A DNA stretch of 64,000 bases from UBA1757 sp045627385 (GCA_045627385.1 JAZQNO010000025.1:62001-126000); one strand, 5' to 3'; positions 33,317 to 42,190 are shown, counted from the stretch's first letter. Numbers and translations are program-made. Notes: a model not told the origin generated them from the letters alone.

Positions 33317-34191
33317 TGATGAGGCTATTCAAAAAGATTTGTCTTGGGGTGCCACTGCTCTGGTGCCTGATGTCCTGCCAGTGTGAGAAGGCGTCCTTTG
33401 TTCCGACCGACAGCTATGCCCAAGTGCTCGAATATGCACGGAACGACGGCCGTTCCGTCCTCTTGCTGTTGTATGACCGCCATACGTCCAAACTCTCTCA
33501 GATAGAAAACTTCGTTTGGGGAGACGAACTCTTGGCCGCTGAGATTCAGGCAGACTTTCTTTGCGTTTCCGGACAGATCCACAGTGAAGCCTGGCGTCCC
33601 TTCTGCCAGGAAAAAGGCATATACAAAGGTCAGGTGCTGCTGTTTCTAAGTCCTGACGGTCAGATTGTCAACGACTTGAAACTGGAAAACGAAGCGGGTC
33701 CGGATGAGTCCGGACTGTCGGCCAGCCGCAAGCGGCTGGCCCGCCAGTGCCGTTTGGCCCAGGCCTTTGCAGAACCCGATGATTCCCTCTTTTTCTCCTC
33801 CGACAATTGGAAAGACATCAACGCCTCTATGCTGCGCATTGACGGGCTGCTTTTCCATCGCATCGTCCAGGCCAAGGAAATGCTGAAAGCCCGTTATCCC
33901 GAAACCTATCCCATCGTGTTCGACTATGCCATGGCCTGTGCGGCCGTCTCTTTGGTCAGCCACGAAGAAGGACAGTTGCCCTATCTGGATCCGGCTCTCG
34001 ACAAAGCCTATTATTATGTGGTCGACAGTATGGACATTGATTTTCAAGGCCGCTACCGCCTGTATGGAGACGTCAACAAAGCTTTCGGCCTGGGGCAATA
34101 CGAAAAGGCCCGCCGTGTCGCACAGCAGGCCTTTGACAAGGGAGATATTCAAGAAAACGAGTTCCGCCAGCTGATGGCGAAACTGGAATAG
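33313..34191 (+). CDS. Lipoprotein with thioredoxin-like N-terminal region lacking CxxC
   Basis: A 292-residue protein with a signal and lipobox (PLLWCLMSCQ, Cys near 22). The next ~120 residues look like a thioredoxin/DUF255-like fold (RSVLLLLYDRHTSK, then QVLLFLSPDGQIV), but the usual CxxC position reads DRHTSK, so it cannot do redox chemistry. The C-terminal half is helical. Last gene of the operon; its TAG abuts the stop of the convergent SDR, leaving no intergenic DNA. Function unknown. Confidence 0.65.
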   Translation: MMMRLFKKICLGVPLLWCLMSCQCEKASFVPTDSYAQVLEYARNDGRSVLLLLYDRHTSKLSQIENFVWGDELLAAEIQADFLCVSGQIHSEAWRPFCQEKGIYKGQVLLFLSPDGQIVNDLKLENEAGPDESGLSASRKRLARQCRLAQAFAEPDDSLFFSSDNWKDINASMLRIDGLLFHRIVQAKEMLKARYPETYPIVFDYAMACAAVSLVSHEEGQLPYLDPALDKAYYYVVDSMDIDFQGRYRLYGDVNKAFGLGQYEKARRVAQQAFDKGDIQENEFRQLMAKLE

Positions 34192-35034
34192 TCACTTTTT
34201 CTTGCTCAGGGGCGAATCCGGCTCCTTCAGCATCATTTTGTACTCTGTACGTCGGGTCAGTCCGGGCATAGCCACCCGGAAGAAATTGACCGTAATCTTC
34301 CCCAACGGTGTCAGCACCATCTGATTGCGCTTCTGACGCAGTCCGCGCAACATCAGTTGCGCGCACCTTTCGGCGCTCATCATCTTGTCTTCTTCGCGGG
34401 GCGTCTTGCCTTGGGGCGAGCCGTCGGCCGTGAGAGCGGCCAAACGGACATTGGAGGCTGTGAAGTTGGGCGCGAATGTCATGACGTGCAGCCCGTCATA
34501 GAGATGTTCGGCACGCAGCGTTTCCAGAAAACCGTTCAGCGCGAATTTCGATGAAGAATAGCCGGTGCGGCAGGGCAGACCTACAAAACCGGCAACGGAT
34601 GTCACGCCCACAATGGAGCCCTTGCTTTTCAGCAGTTCCGGCAGCGCATACTTGCAGCAGTAGACGCAACCCCAGAAATTCACGTCCATCAGCCGATGCA
34701 GCACTGAGAGATCCACATCGTCGAAAGCGGCCCGCATCGAAACACCGGCATTGCAGATGAGAATGTCGATTTTTCCGAAACGCGACACGCAGGCTTCCAT
34801 CAGCTTTTGGCAGTCCTCTTCGACGGAAACGTCGGTGGGGACGGCCAGCACTTCCGTGCAGCCTTCCTCCGCCAATTCCTGTTTCAGGGCTTCCAATTTG
34901 TCTGCAGAACGCGCGGCAACCACCAGTTTGGCTCCACATGATGCGAACACTTTGGCCGTTGCCCGACCGATGCCCGAAGAGGCACCGGTGACAATGACCA
35001 CTTTGTCTTTAGGAGAATCAGAGACCTTTGCCAT
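34192..35034 (-). CDS. Second short-chain dehydrogenase (DHRS7/KDSR-like)
   Basis: A 280-residue classical SDR from ATG 35034: TGASSGIG at 16-23, AARS (NADPH-type), NAGVS, TSVAGFVG and TGYSSSKFAL with catalytic Tyr/Lys. The C-terminus is basic (PLGKITVNFFRVAMPG). It overlaps the secA stop by 17 nt, so it is read with secA from the other direction, yet it lies tail-to-tail with the PLP/Hdr operon. It may reduce a long-chain ketone (3-ketosphinganine or 3-ketocapnine), but the sequence alone does not prove this. Confidence 0.8.
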   Translation of the reverse strand: MAKVSDSPKDKVVIVTGASSGIGRATAKVFASCGAKLVVAARSADKLEALKQELAEEGCTEVLAVPTDVSVEEDCQKLMEACVSRFGKIDILICNAGVSMRAAFDDVDLSVLHRLMDVNFWGCVYCCKYALPELLKSKGSIVGVTSVAGFVGLPCRTGYSSSKFALNGFLETLRAEHLYDGLHVMTFAPNFTASNVRLAALTADGSPQGKTPREEDKMMSAERCAQLMLRGLRQKRNQMVLTPLGKITVNFFRVAMPGLTRRTEYKMMLKEPDSPLSKKK

Positions 35035-38000
35035 GACAGTTTTTGAATTTTTTACCGCTGCCGCAAGGACAAGGATCGTTGCGGCCCACTTTCTGCTCCA
35101 CACGGACAGGCTCGAGTTTCTGTGGCTCGCGTTGTGCCTGAGGCGCTCCCGGCTGCTGACGTCCGAATTCGTCTTTTCGGGTCCGCAGCTGGCTGTAGTC
35201 GTTCCGGCGCTGTTCGGCGGCCTGTCTCACATGGTCGGGCTCCTGCGTGTTGATCTGTCCGTGCATCAGCACAGAAATGCTCTTGCGGTTCATGGAGTCG
35301 ACCATATTCTTGAACAGATTGTATGATTCCAGTTTGTAAATGAGCAAGGGATCCTTCTGTTCGTAGCTGGCGTTCTGGACCGAGGTGCGCAAATCGTCCA
35401 ATTCGCGCAGGTTCTCTTTCCAAGCCTCGTCCAGCATATGCAGCAGGATGGCTTTTTCGAAACTCTTGACCACGTCTTTCGAATGGCTTTCGGCGGCATC
35501 CTTCAGGTTGCAGGGAATCTGGTAGATGCGCTTTCCGTCCGAAATGGGCACGACGATGTTCTGGTAGCGGGCGCCTTCGCGTTCGTAGACCTGCTGGATG
35601 ACCGGATCGGCGATGGCCGACATCTTTTCGGTCTTGCGCTTGTAGTTTTCCAGAGCCTGAGAAGTCAGGATTTCGGCGTTGTCGTCGGTGCGGTTCTTGA
35701 AGAATTCCTCGTCGCTGAAAGGCACTTCCATGGCGAAATACTTCATCATGTTGAACTTCAGACCTTCAAAATCCTTGGTGTCCTCGGCTTCTTCCACCAG
35801 GCCGTGGATGGTGTCGTAGGTGGTGTTGGCGATTTCCATGCCGATGCGTTCGCCCATCACGGCGTGACGGCGCTTGGTGTAGATGACTTCGCGCTGGTTG
35901 TTCATCACGTCGTCGTATTCCAACAGACGTTTGCGGATGCCGAAGTTGTTTTCTTCGACCTTCTTCTGGGCGCGCTCGATGGCCTTGGAAATCATGGAGT
36001 TCTCAATCATCTCACCTTCTTCCAGTCCCATGCGGTCCATGATGGATGTGATGCGTTCGCTGCCGAACAGACGCATCAGGTTGTCCTGTAGGGAAACATA
36101 GAACACCGACGAACCCGGGTCGCCCTGACGTCCGCTTCGTCCGCGCAGCTGGCGGTCGACACGGCGGCTTTCGTGGCGTTCGGTACCGATGATGGCCAGA
36201 CCGCCCAGTTCCTTCACTTCGGGCGTGAGTTTGATGTCGGTACCGCGGCCTGCCATGTTGGTGGCAATGGTTACGGTGCCCTTCTCGCCGGCGTGCGCGA
36301 CGATTTCGGCTTCGCGCTGGTGCAACTTGGCGTTCAGCACGTTGTGCTTGATCTTGCGCTGGGTGAGCATGCGGCTCAACAGTTCGGATATCTCCACCGA
36401 AGTGGTGCCGACCAGTACCGGACGCCCTTCGGCGTTGAGGCGTTCGATTTCCTCGATGATGGCTTTGTATTTCTCACGCTGTGTCTTGTAGAGACGGTCG
36501 TCCATGTCGACACGGGCGATGGGGCGGTTGGTGGGAATGACGACGACGTCGAGCTTGTAGATGTCCCAAAACTCGCCGGCTTCCGTTTCGGCCGTACCGG
36601 TCATGCCCGACAGCTTGTGATACATGCGGAAGTAGTTCTGCAGCGTGATGGTGGCGAAGGTCTGGGTGGCCGCTTCCACTTTGACACGTTCCTTGGCTTC
36701 GATGGCCTGGTGCAGTCCGTCGCTGTAGCGGCGGCCTTCCATAATGCGGCCCGTCTGCTCGTCCACAATCTTCACCTGGTTGTCGATGACCACGTATTCG
36801 TCGTCGCGGTCAAACAGACAGTAGGCTTTCAGCAGCTGGGTCACGGTGTGGATGCGGTCGCTCTTGATGGAGAAATTGTTGAGCAGCTCGTCCTTCTTGT
36901 TGAGCCTTTCCTCTTCGCTCAGCGGCTCGTTGTCGAGTTCGGCCAGCTGGGCCGCGATATCGGGAATGACGAAGAATTCGGGGTCTTCCGTATCGCCGGT
37001 GATGAAATCCACACCCTTGTCGGTGAGCTCGATGGTGCGGTTCTTCTCGTCGATGACGAAATACAGCGGATCGGTGACCACATGCATCTCCTGGTTGTTG
37101 TTCTGCATATAGAACTCTTCGGTCTTCTGCATGCTGGCCTTGATGCCCTGTTCGCTCAGGAATTTGATGAGCGCCTTGTTTTTGGGCATGGCCTTGTGGC
37201 TGCGGTAAAGCAGCAGGGAACCTTCCTGCTGTTCCTTGGGGTCCTCACTGGACATCTTCTTCTTGGCTTCCACCAGCAGTTTGGTGGCCATTTCGCGTTG
37301 CACGTTCACGACGCGTTCCACTTTGGGACGGTATTCTTCGAACAGCTGGTCTTCGCCTTTCGGCACGGGACCTGAAATAATCAGAGGCGTACGGGCGTCG
37401 TCGATGAGCACCGAGTCGACCTCGTCCACGATGGCGTAGTTGTGGCGGCGCTGCACCAGGTCGAGCGGGCTGCCGGCCATATTGTCACGCAGATAGTCGA
37501 AACCGAATTCGTTGTTGGTGCCGAAGGTGATGTCGGCCATATAGGCCTGACGGCGTTCTTCGCTGTTGGGGCGGTATTTGTCGATGCAGTCGACGCTCAG
37601 TCCGTGGAACATATAGAGCGGTCCCATCCACTCGGAGTCACGTTTCGACAGGTAATCGTTGACGGTCACCACATGGACGCCGTTGCCGGTGAGGGCGTTC
37701 AGGAAAACGGGCAGGGTAGCCACCAGCGTCTTTCCTTCACCGGTGGCCATTTCGGCGATTTTGCCCTGATGCAGGACGACGCCGCCGAAAAGCTGCACAT
37801 CGTAGTGGACCATATCCCATTTGATTTCGTTGCCGCCGGCAATCCAATGGTTCTGCCAGATGGCCTTGTCGCCTTCGATGCGCACGAAATCGTGTCGGGC
37901 GGCCAGGTCACGGTCAAACTGGGTGGCCGTCACTTCGACAAATTCGTTCTCGGCGAAACGGCGGGCTGTGTCTTTGACAATGGAGAAAACCTCCGGAAGT

Positions 38001-38317
38001 ACGGCGTCAAGCTCTTTTTCGAGCCTTTCCAAAATCTGTTTGTCAATCTTGTCGATTTCGGAATAGACTTTTTCGCGCTTGTCCAGGTCCAGTTCTTCGA
38101 TGCCCTGACGGAGCTGTTCCATTTTGGCGCGCTCCTCTTTGACCGAGTCGAGCACCTGCTGGTGGAGTTTGGACGAGAGGGCGCGAAGGCCGTCGTTGTC
38201 GAGGGCTGCGACAGCCGGATAGGCCGCCTTGATACGCTCGACGTAAGGATTGATTTCCTTCAGGTCGCGCTGAGACTTGTTGCCGAATATTTTGGTTAGA
38301 AATTCGTTGAAACCCAT
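35018..38317 (-). CDS. secA: Preprotein translocase ATPase SecA
   Basis: ATP-driven motor for Sec export, 1099 residues. The long length (over 850 in E. coli) is typical of Bacteroidota, which have an extended N-terminal/NBD region. Motifs: Walker A ATGEGKTLVA, DEVDSVLIDDARTPL (DEAD-like box), GRGTDIKL (NBD2), QLRGRSGRQGDPGSS, and the C-terminal zinc-finger/SecB-binding tail RNDPCPCGSGKKFKNCHG. Proline/glutamine-rich linker before the tail. 46 bp downstream of the phosphatase-like gene in the minus-strand run. Confidence 0.97.
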   Translation of the reverse strand: MGFNEFLTKIFGNKSQRDLKEINPYVERIKAAYPAVAALDNDGLRALSSKLHQQVLDSVKEERAKMEQLRQGIEELDLDKREKVYSEIDKIDKQILERLEKELDAVLPEVFSIVKDTARRFAENEFVEVTATQFDRDLAARHDFVRIEGDKAIWQNHWIAGGNEIKWDMVHYDVQLFGGVVLHQGKIAEMATGEGKTLVATLPVFLNALTGNGVHVVTVNDYLSKRDSEWMGPLYMFHGLSVDCIDKYRPNSEERRQAYMADITFGTNNEFGFDYLRDNMAGSPLDLVQRRHNYAIVDEVDSVLIDDARTPLIISGPVPKGEDQLFEEYRPKVERVVNVQREMATKLLVEAKKKMSSEDPKEQQEGSLLLYRSHKAMPKNKALIKFLSEQGIKASMQKTEEFYMQNNNQEMHVVTDPLYFVIDEKNRTIELTDKGVDFITGDTEDPEFFVIPDIAAQLAELDNEPLSEEERLNKKDELLNNFSIKSDRIHTVTQLLKAYCLFDRDDEYVVIDNQVKIVDEQTGRIMEGRRYSDGLHQAIEAKERVKVEAATQTFATITLQNYFRMYHKLSGMTGTAETEAGEFWDIYKLDVVVIPTNRPIARVDMDDRLYKTQREKYKAIIEEIERLNAEGRPVLVGTTSVEISELLSRMLTQRKIKHNVLNAKLHQREAEIVAHAGEKGTVTIATNMAGRGTDIKLTPEVKELGGLAIIGTERHESRRVDRQLRGRSGRQGDPGSSVFYVSLQDNLMRLFGSERITSIMDRMGLEEGEMIENSMISKAIERAQKKVEENNFGIRKRLLEYDDVMNNQREVIYTKRRHAVMGERIGMEIANTTYDTIHGLVEEAEDTKDFEGLKFNMMKYFAMEVPFSDEEFFKNRTDDNAEILTSQALENYKRKTEKMSAIADPVIQQVYEREGARYQNIVVPISDGKRIYQIPCNLKDAAESHSKDVVKSFEKAILLHMLDEAWKENLRELDDLRTSVQNASYEQKDPLLIYKLESYNLFKNMVDSMNRKSISVLMHGQINTQEPDHVRQAAEQRRNDYSQLRTRKDEFGRQQPGAPQAQREPQKLEPVRVEQKVGRNDPCPCGSGKKFKNCHGKGL

Positions 38318-38363
38318 ATCTTCTGATGTTTGTTTGCGAATGGTTGTTATTTGATTCTATTGT

Positions 38364-39947
38364 TTAAAAGGCGTTTCCCATCTGTGGCAGAATGCTGCCC
38401 CGGCAAGCCGTCGGAGGCCGGATGTAGAGCAGACGGCAGAGCGATGGGGCCACATCGAAGACGGATATCTGCGAGTGGACATGCTCGGCCTTGATGCCGC
38501 TGCCGTAGAAGGCCAGGAAAGTGTAGGGCTGGGCATAGCGCCGCTGATGGTTCAGCGACGGCATTTTTTCCCAGAGAATGTTGCGTCCGGTTTCAATCCG
38601 GATGATCAGGTCGCCGCTGCGGCCTTTGCAGAAACCGTTGCTGCAGACGGGGTCGTTGAGGCTTCCGTTGATGATGAAATCCTCTCCGATGAACACCTGG
38701 CCGATGCCTTCCATCTGACTGAGCAGCTGGGCCGATTTGCGATAGAACTCGTCGGGGTCGATGTCCCGTTCTTCCATGAGGTCGGTGTTGAGATAAACGC
38801 CGTCTTCAGTGGTCCCCAGCACCCAATGCCCATTGCCGTAGAGGGCGCTCAGATACAGGTTGAGCAGGGCGGTGCAACGTTCGGGATAGAAGTCGCCCGC
38901 GCTGATCCGGCTGTCGGCGGGGTAGCGGGTCTCGCCGGTTCCGACCAGATAGACCAAGGTCTTGTCCAATCCCACGCGGCGGTCAATCTCTTCCAGCAGA
39001 CGGCCGATTTCCCGGTCCAGACGGAAATACATGTCCTGCATTTCCAGCGCGTCGCGGGCGTCCACGCCGCTGGCCATGCATCCCGCATTGAAATGGATGT
39101 TCAGCAGGTCGGGATACCGGTCTTGCCCCAAACGTTCGCTGCCCAGCATCTGCACGGCCAGGTCGCAGAGATGTTCGTTGGCCATGGGCGTCTGCTTGAA
39201 GGCGCCGACCTTTTCGTTGGAAAGGTTGGCAAGCGTATATCGGAAAGCCAGCGAGGTTTTCTGATGGGGCATATAGGTGTAATGGCCGATCGGAAACTCG
39301 GGCTTCCAGACCATTTTGTCCAAATCCTGGACGAAGAGGCTGTGGTCGTTGATGTTCTCAATCCAGCGCGGCATGTAGTCGTAGCAGGTGCTGCTGCACC
39401 AGTAGCCGCTGCGGTCGTCCATCCAGATGACGCCGTCGGGGTGGTGGCCGCCGCTGATGACGGGCCCTTCAGGATTGAGGCCGATGGAGAACACTTTAGA
39501 ATAAGGGCTGGCGCTCTTCAACTCGTCGGCGATGACAGAAACCCTGATGCCGGCAGGCGAACAGGTGGCGTCGGTGTAATTGCCCGAAAAGCGGGCGTCG
39601 AATACGATGGAGAACTGGCGTTCCTGGCGCCGGTCGAAACAGCGGTCGGCAATGACGCCGTGGGCTGAGGGAGCGCTGGCGCTGACCAGGCTGGCCGTGA
39701 CGGGAGCGGTTTCCAGGTTGGGAAAGGGACACAGCACCTGATCGTAGACCAAGCCTTTCTTGAGCAGTTCGCGGAAGCCTTTGTCGCCGAAGCCGTCCAT
39801 GAACCAATGCAGATAGGTCTCCTGCAACTGGTCGATGTGGATGCCCACTACCAGTTGGGGACCGTCTTGGCCATTGCCTTTCTGGGCTTCCGTCTCGTGA
39901 AACGGAATACCTAAGGCCAACAGTAACAACAAGAGTTTGCGGTTCAT
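38364..39947 (-). CDS. Alkaline-phosphatase-superfamily protein with degenerate metal site (probable pseudoenzyme)
   Basis: A 527-residue exported protein (signal LLLLLLALG, cleavage near ETEAQ) of the PafA/nucleotide-pyrophosphatase group: GIHIDQLQETYL at the start, ETAPVTASLVSASAPSAHG (usual Thr nucleophile region) and GSGIKAE...VFDVAPSLCRLL at the end. Several metal ligands of active relatives are missing: the D-x-x-G-H block reads NAGCMASG, and the T-A-D-H-G block reads GTGETRYP. It therefore probably lacks phosphatase activity and may bind a ligand or have a structural role. It lies between nth and secA. Confidence 0.75.
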   Translation of the reverse strand: MNRKLLLLLLALGIPFHETEAQKGNGQDGPQLVVGIHIDQLQETYLHWFMDGFGDKGFRELLKKGLVYDQVLCPFPNLETAPVTASLVSASAPSAHGVIADRCFDRRQERQFSIVFDARFSGNYTDATCSPAGIRVSVIADELKSASPYSKVFSIGLNPEGPVISGGHHPDGVIWMDDRSGYWCSSTCYDYMPRWIENINDHSLFVQDLDKMVWKPEFPIGHYTYMPHQKTSLAFRYTLANLSNEKVGAFKQTPMANEHLCDLAVQMLGSERLGQDRYPDLLNIHFNAGCMASGVDARDALEMQDMYFRLDREIGRLLEEIDRRVGLDKTLVYLVGTGETRYPADSRISAGDFYPERCTALLNLYLSALYGNGHWVLGTTEDGVYLNTDLMEERDIDPDEFYRKSAQLLSQMEGIGQVFIGEDFIINGSLNDPVCSNGFCKGRSGDLIIRIETGRNILWEKMPSLNHQRRYAQPYTFLAFYGSGIKAEHVHSQISVFDVAPSLCRLLYIRPPTACRGSILPQMGNAF

Positions 39948-39962
39948 GAATTCTCTGCTTCT

Positions 39963-39985
39963 TGCAACTTACAAAGTAAGTTACA
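39963..39985. promoter_or_regulatory. Inverted repeat upstream of the phosphatase-like gene
   Basis: AACTTAC-AAA-GTAAGTT (39966-39982) is perfect, and the flanking TTG/CAA extend it with one mismatch. On the minus strand it contains a TTACTTTG resembling a -7 box; another TATTTTTG lies just upstream. Located in the 51-bp gap after nth. Possible operator or promoter dyad. Confidence 0.4.
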
Positions 39986-39998
39986 AAAATAGCATTTT

Positions 39999-40625
39999 TC
40001 AATAGGAATCGCAAATGTCTTTCAAAATGCAGTTCTCACATTGGGGTTTGCGGGCCAGACAGGTGTAGCGGCCGTGCAGAATGAGCCAGTGATGGGCCTT
40101 GAAGAGCAGTTCTTCGGGTATGTTCTGCAGCAGAATCCGTTCGGTTTCTTCGGGCGTCCGCGACTGACGGGTCAGTCCGATGCGGTTGGCGACGCGGAAC
40201 ACGTGGGTGTCGACGGGCATCGCGGGTTTGTCGAACGCGCAGATGAGCATCACGCTGGCGGTCTTGCGGCCGACGCCTGGCAGGCTGGTCAGCGCTTCCA
40301 TCGTGTCGGGAACCCGACCTTCGAAATCGCGTGTCAGTTGGCGGGCCATTTCCACCAGATGGGCGGCTTTGGCATTGGGATAAGAAATGCTCCGGATGTA
40401 TCCGTAAACGGTTTCAGGAGTGGATGCGGCCATTGAAGCGGCGTCGGGAAAGGCTTTGAAGAGGGCCGGGGTGACCATGTTGACCCGTTTGTCGGTGCAT
40501 TGGGCTGAGAGCATCACGGCCACCAGCAGCTCGAAAGGATTGCTGTAGTGGAGTTCGGTGTCCGCGTCGGGCATCGCCTCGGCAAAACGTTCCAGGACAA
40601 TCTGATATTTCTGAAAAGTGTCCAT
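39999..40625 (-). CDS. nth: Endonuclease III
   Basis: DNA glycosylase/AP lyase for oxidised pyrimidines. The 208-residue protein has the helix-hairpin-helix LPGVGRKTASVML with catalytic Lys, the VDTHVFRVANRIGL segment with catalytic Asp, and the C-terminal 4Fe-4S loop CLARKPQCENCILKDIC. Follows alaX by 22 nt. Confidence 0.96.
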   Translation of the reverse strand: MDTFQKYQIVLERFAEAMPDADTELHYSNPFELLVAVMLSAQCTDKRVNMVTPALFKAFPDAASMAASTPETVYGYIRSISYPNAKAAHLVEMARQLTRDFEGRVPDTMEALTSLPGVGRKTASVMLICAFDKPAMPVDTHVFRVANRIGLTRQSRTPEETERILLQNIPEELLFKAHHWLILHGRYTCLARKPQCENCILKDICDSY

Positions 40626-40647
40626 AGTTGGAAGGGGGCGTTTCCAA

Positions 40648-41106
40648 TCAGTCGACTTTGAAGACGATGCGGAAGGAACCGCCGTCGTAACTGGTGCTGG
40701 TGATGCGGAAGGTGCCGATCTCGGCGGTGGATGCCACGTGGTTGCCTATGCAGGGGCATACGTCGTAATCGCCGATGCGCACCAGCCGGAGCGTTTCGGA
40801 AGCGTCTTCGGGAAGGCGGTCCAGATGAACTCCTTCGGGTATGTGGTCCCGGTCGACGAATTCGAAAGTGACGGGCAGGTCGTCTGCAATGAGCTGGCGC
40901 ATCCGGGCCTCTATTTCGGCGATTTGTTCCGGAGTGGGGCAGGAGGGCAGTTCGTAGTTGATTTTCGACTTTTTCCGTTCGATGTGCATGTTGCGGGAGC
41001 GGCCGCAGCCGAACATACGGTCCATCGTCTGGTTGAGCAGATGCTCGGCCGTATGGGCAGGCGCGTGCTCGTCCTTGTTGTGCGCGTTCAGGATGGGTTC
41101 GTCCAT
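40648..41106 (-). CDS. AlaX-type alanyl-tRNA editing protein
   Basis: A 152-residue stand-alone editing domain related to the second additional domain of AlaRS/ThrRS. The zinc site is seen as H18-x-x-x-H22 (HTAEHLLN) and the C-terminal CPCIGNHV. It deacylates mischarged Ser- or Gly-tRNA(Ala). Lies 12 nt after pheS in the same run, so two aminoacylation-related genes are together. Exact tRNA specificity unproven. Confidence 0.8.
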   Translation of the reverse strand: MDEPILNAHNKDEHAPAHTAEHLLNQTMDRMFGCGRSRNMHIERKKSKINYELPSCPTPEQIAEIEARMRQLIADDLPVTFEFVDRDHIPEGVHLDRLPEDASETLRLVRIGDYDVCPCIGNHVASTAEIGTFRITSTSYDGGSFRIVFKVD

Positions 41107-41118
41107 GGCGGGCCTTTT

Positions 41119-42138
41119 TTAATAAGCCGACTGGAACTCGTCGAGGAAGCGGACATCGTTTTCAGAGAACATGCGCAGGTCCTTGACCTGATATTTCAGG
41201 TTGGTGATGCGTTCGATGCCCATGCCGAGAGCGAAACCGCTGTAGACTTTGCTGTCGATGCCGTTGGCTTCCAGCACGTTCGGGTCGACCATGCCGCAGC
41301 CGAGAATTTCCACCCAACCGGTGTTCTTGCAGAAGGGGCAGCCTTTGCCGCCGCAGATGTTGCAGGAAATGTCCAGTTCGGCTGACGGTTCGGTGAAGGG
41401 GAAGTACGACGGACGCAGACGGATCTTGGTCTGGCTGCCGAACATCTCTTTGGAGAAATATTCCAGCACCTGAAGGAGGTCCTTATAAGATACGTTCTTG
41501 TCTACATAGAGGGCTTCGACCTGATGGAAGAAACAATGGGCGCGATAGGAGATGGCTTCGTTGCGGTAGACGCGTCCCGGGCAGATGATGCGGATGGGCG
41601 GCTGCGTCTTTTCCATCGTACGGCTCTGCACGGAAGAAGTGTGCGTGCGGAGGATGACGTCGGGATGCGATTCGATGAAGAAGGTATCCTGCATGTCGCG
41701 TGCGGGATGCTCGGGCGGAAAGTTAAGCGCGGAAAAGACATGCCAGTCGTCCTCGATTTCGGGACCTTCGGCCAGTGTGAAGCCGATGTTTTCGAAAATG
41801 CGGATGATTTCGTTGCGGACAATCGACAGCGGATGGCGGGTTCCCAGTTGGGTAGGGTAGGCCGTGCGGCTGAAATCGAAATCCTGGGCTTGTGCCTGCT
41901 TGCTTTCCAGCGAGGCCTTGAGCTCGTTGAGACGGTCTTGGGCCGCGTTCTTGAGCTGATTGAGCTTCATGCCGACTTCTTTCTTCTGTTCGGCGGCGAC
42001 ATTGCGGAAATCGTTGAACAGTTCGCTGATTTCGCCTTTCTTGCTCAAGTATTTGATACGGAGTTCTTCCAACTCCTGGGCGTTGGCCGGTGACCATTTG
42101 CCCACTTCTTCAAGCAGTTTTTGAATCTTGTCTAACAT
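41119..42138 (-). CDS. pheS: Phenylalanyl-tRNA synthetase alpha subunit
   Basis: Class II synthetase subunit, 339 residues, the normal length. N-terminal coiled-coil, then the class II motifs: ISYRAHCFFHQVEALYVD (motif 2), a HPARDMQDTFF segment, and C-terminal GLGMGIER-like FALGMGIERI (motif 3). The start at ATG 42138 (MLDKIQKLLEEV) is chosen; the longer open frame to 42441 crosses the palindromic repeat and is not real. It leads the pheS-alaX-nth-phosphatase-secA-SDR run. pheT is not adjacent. Confidence 0.96.
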   Translation of the reverse strand: MLDKIQKLLEEVGKWSPANAQELEELRIKYLSKKGEISELFNDFRNVAAEQKKEVGMKLNQLKNAAQDRLNELKASLESKQAQAQDFDFSRTAYPTQLGTRHPLSIVRNEIIRIFENIGFTLAEGPEIEDDWHVFSALNFPPEHPARDMQDTFFIESHPDVILRTHTSSVQSRTMEKTQPPIRIICPGRVYRNEAISYRAHCFFHQVEALYVDKNVSYKDLLQVLEYFSKEMFGSQTKIRLRPSYFPFTEPSAELDISCNICGGKGCPFCKNTGWVEILGCGMVDPNVLEANGIDSKVYSGFALGMGIERITNLKYQVKDLRMFSENDVRFLDEFQSAY

Positions 42139-42159
42139 CACCTTGTTTTTTAGGACGTG

Positions 42160-42190
42160 CAAAGTTAGTGCAAGGCGAGCGAAAAACAAA
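42160..42190 (-). promoter_or_regulatory. pheS promoter embedded in a palindromic repeat
   Basis: Minus strand: TTTG (42190-42187), a 19-bp spacer and TAACTTTG (42167-42160), 22 bp before the pheS ATG. The -33 box lies in the left arm of the hairpin at 42181-42210. Confidence 0.65.
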
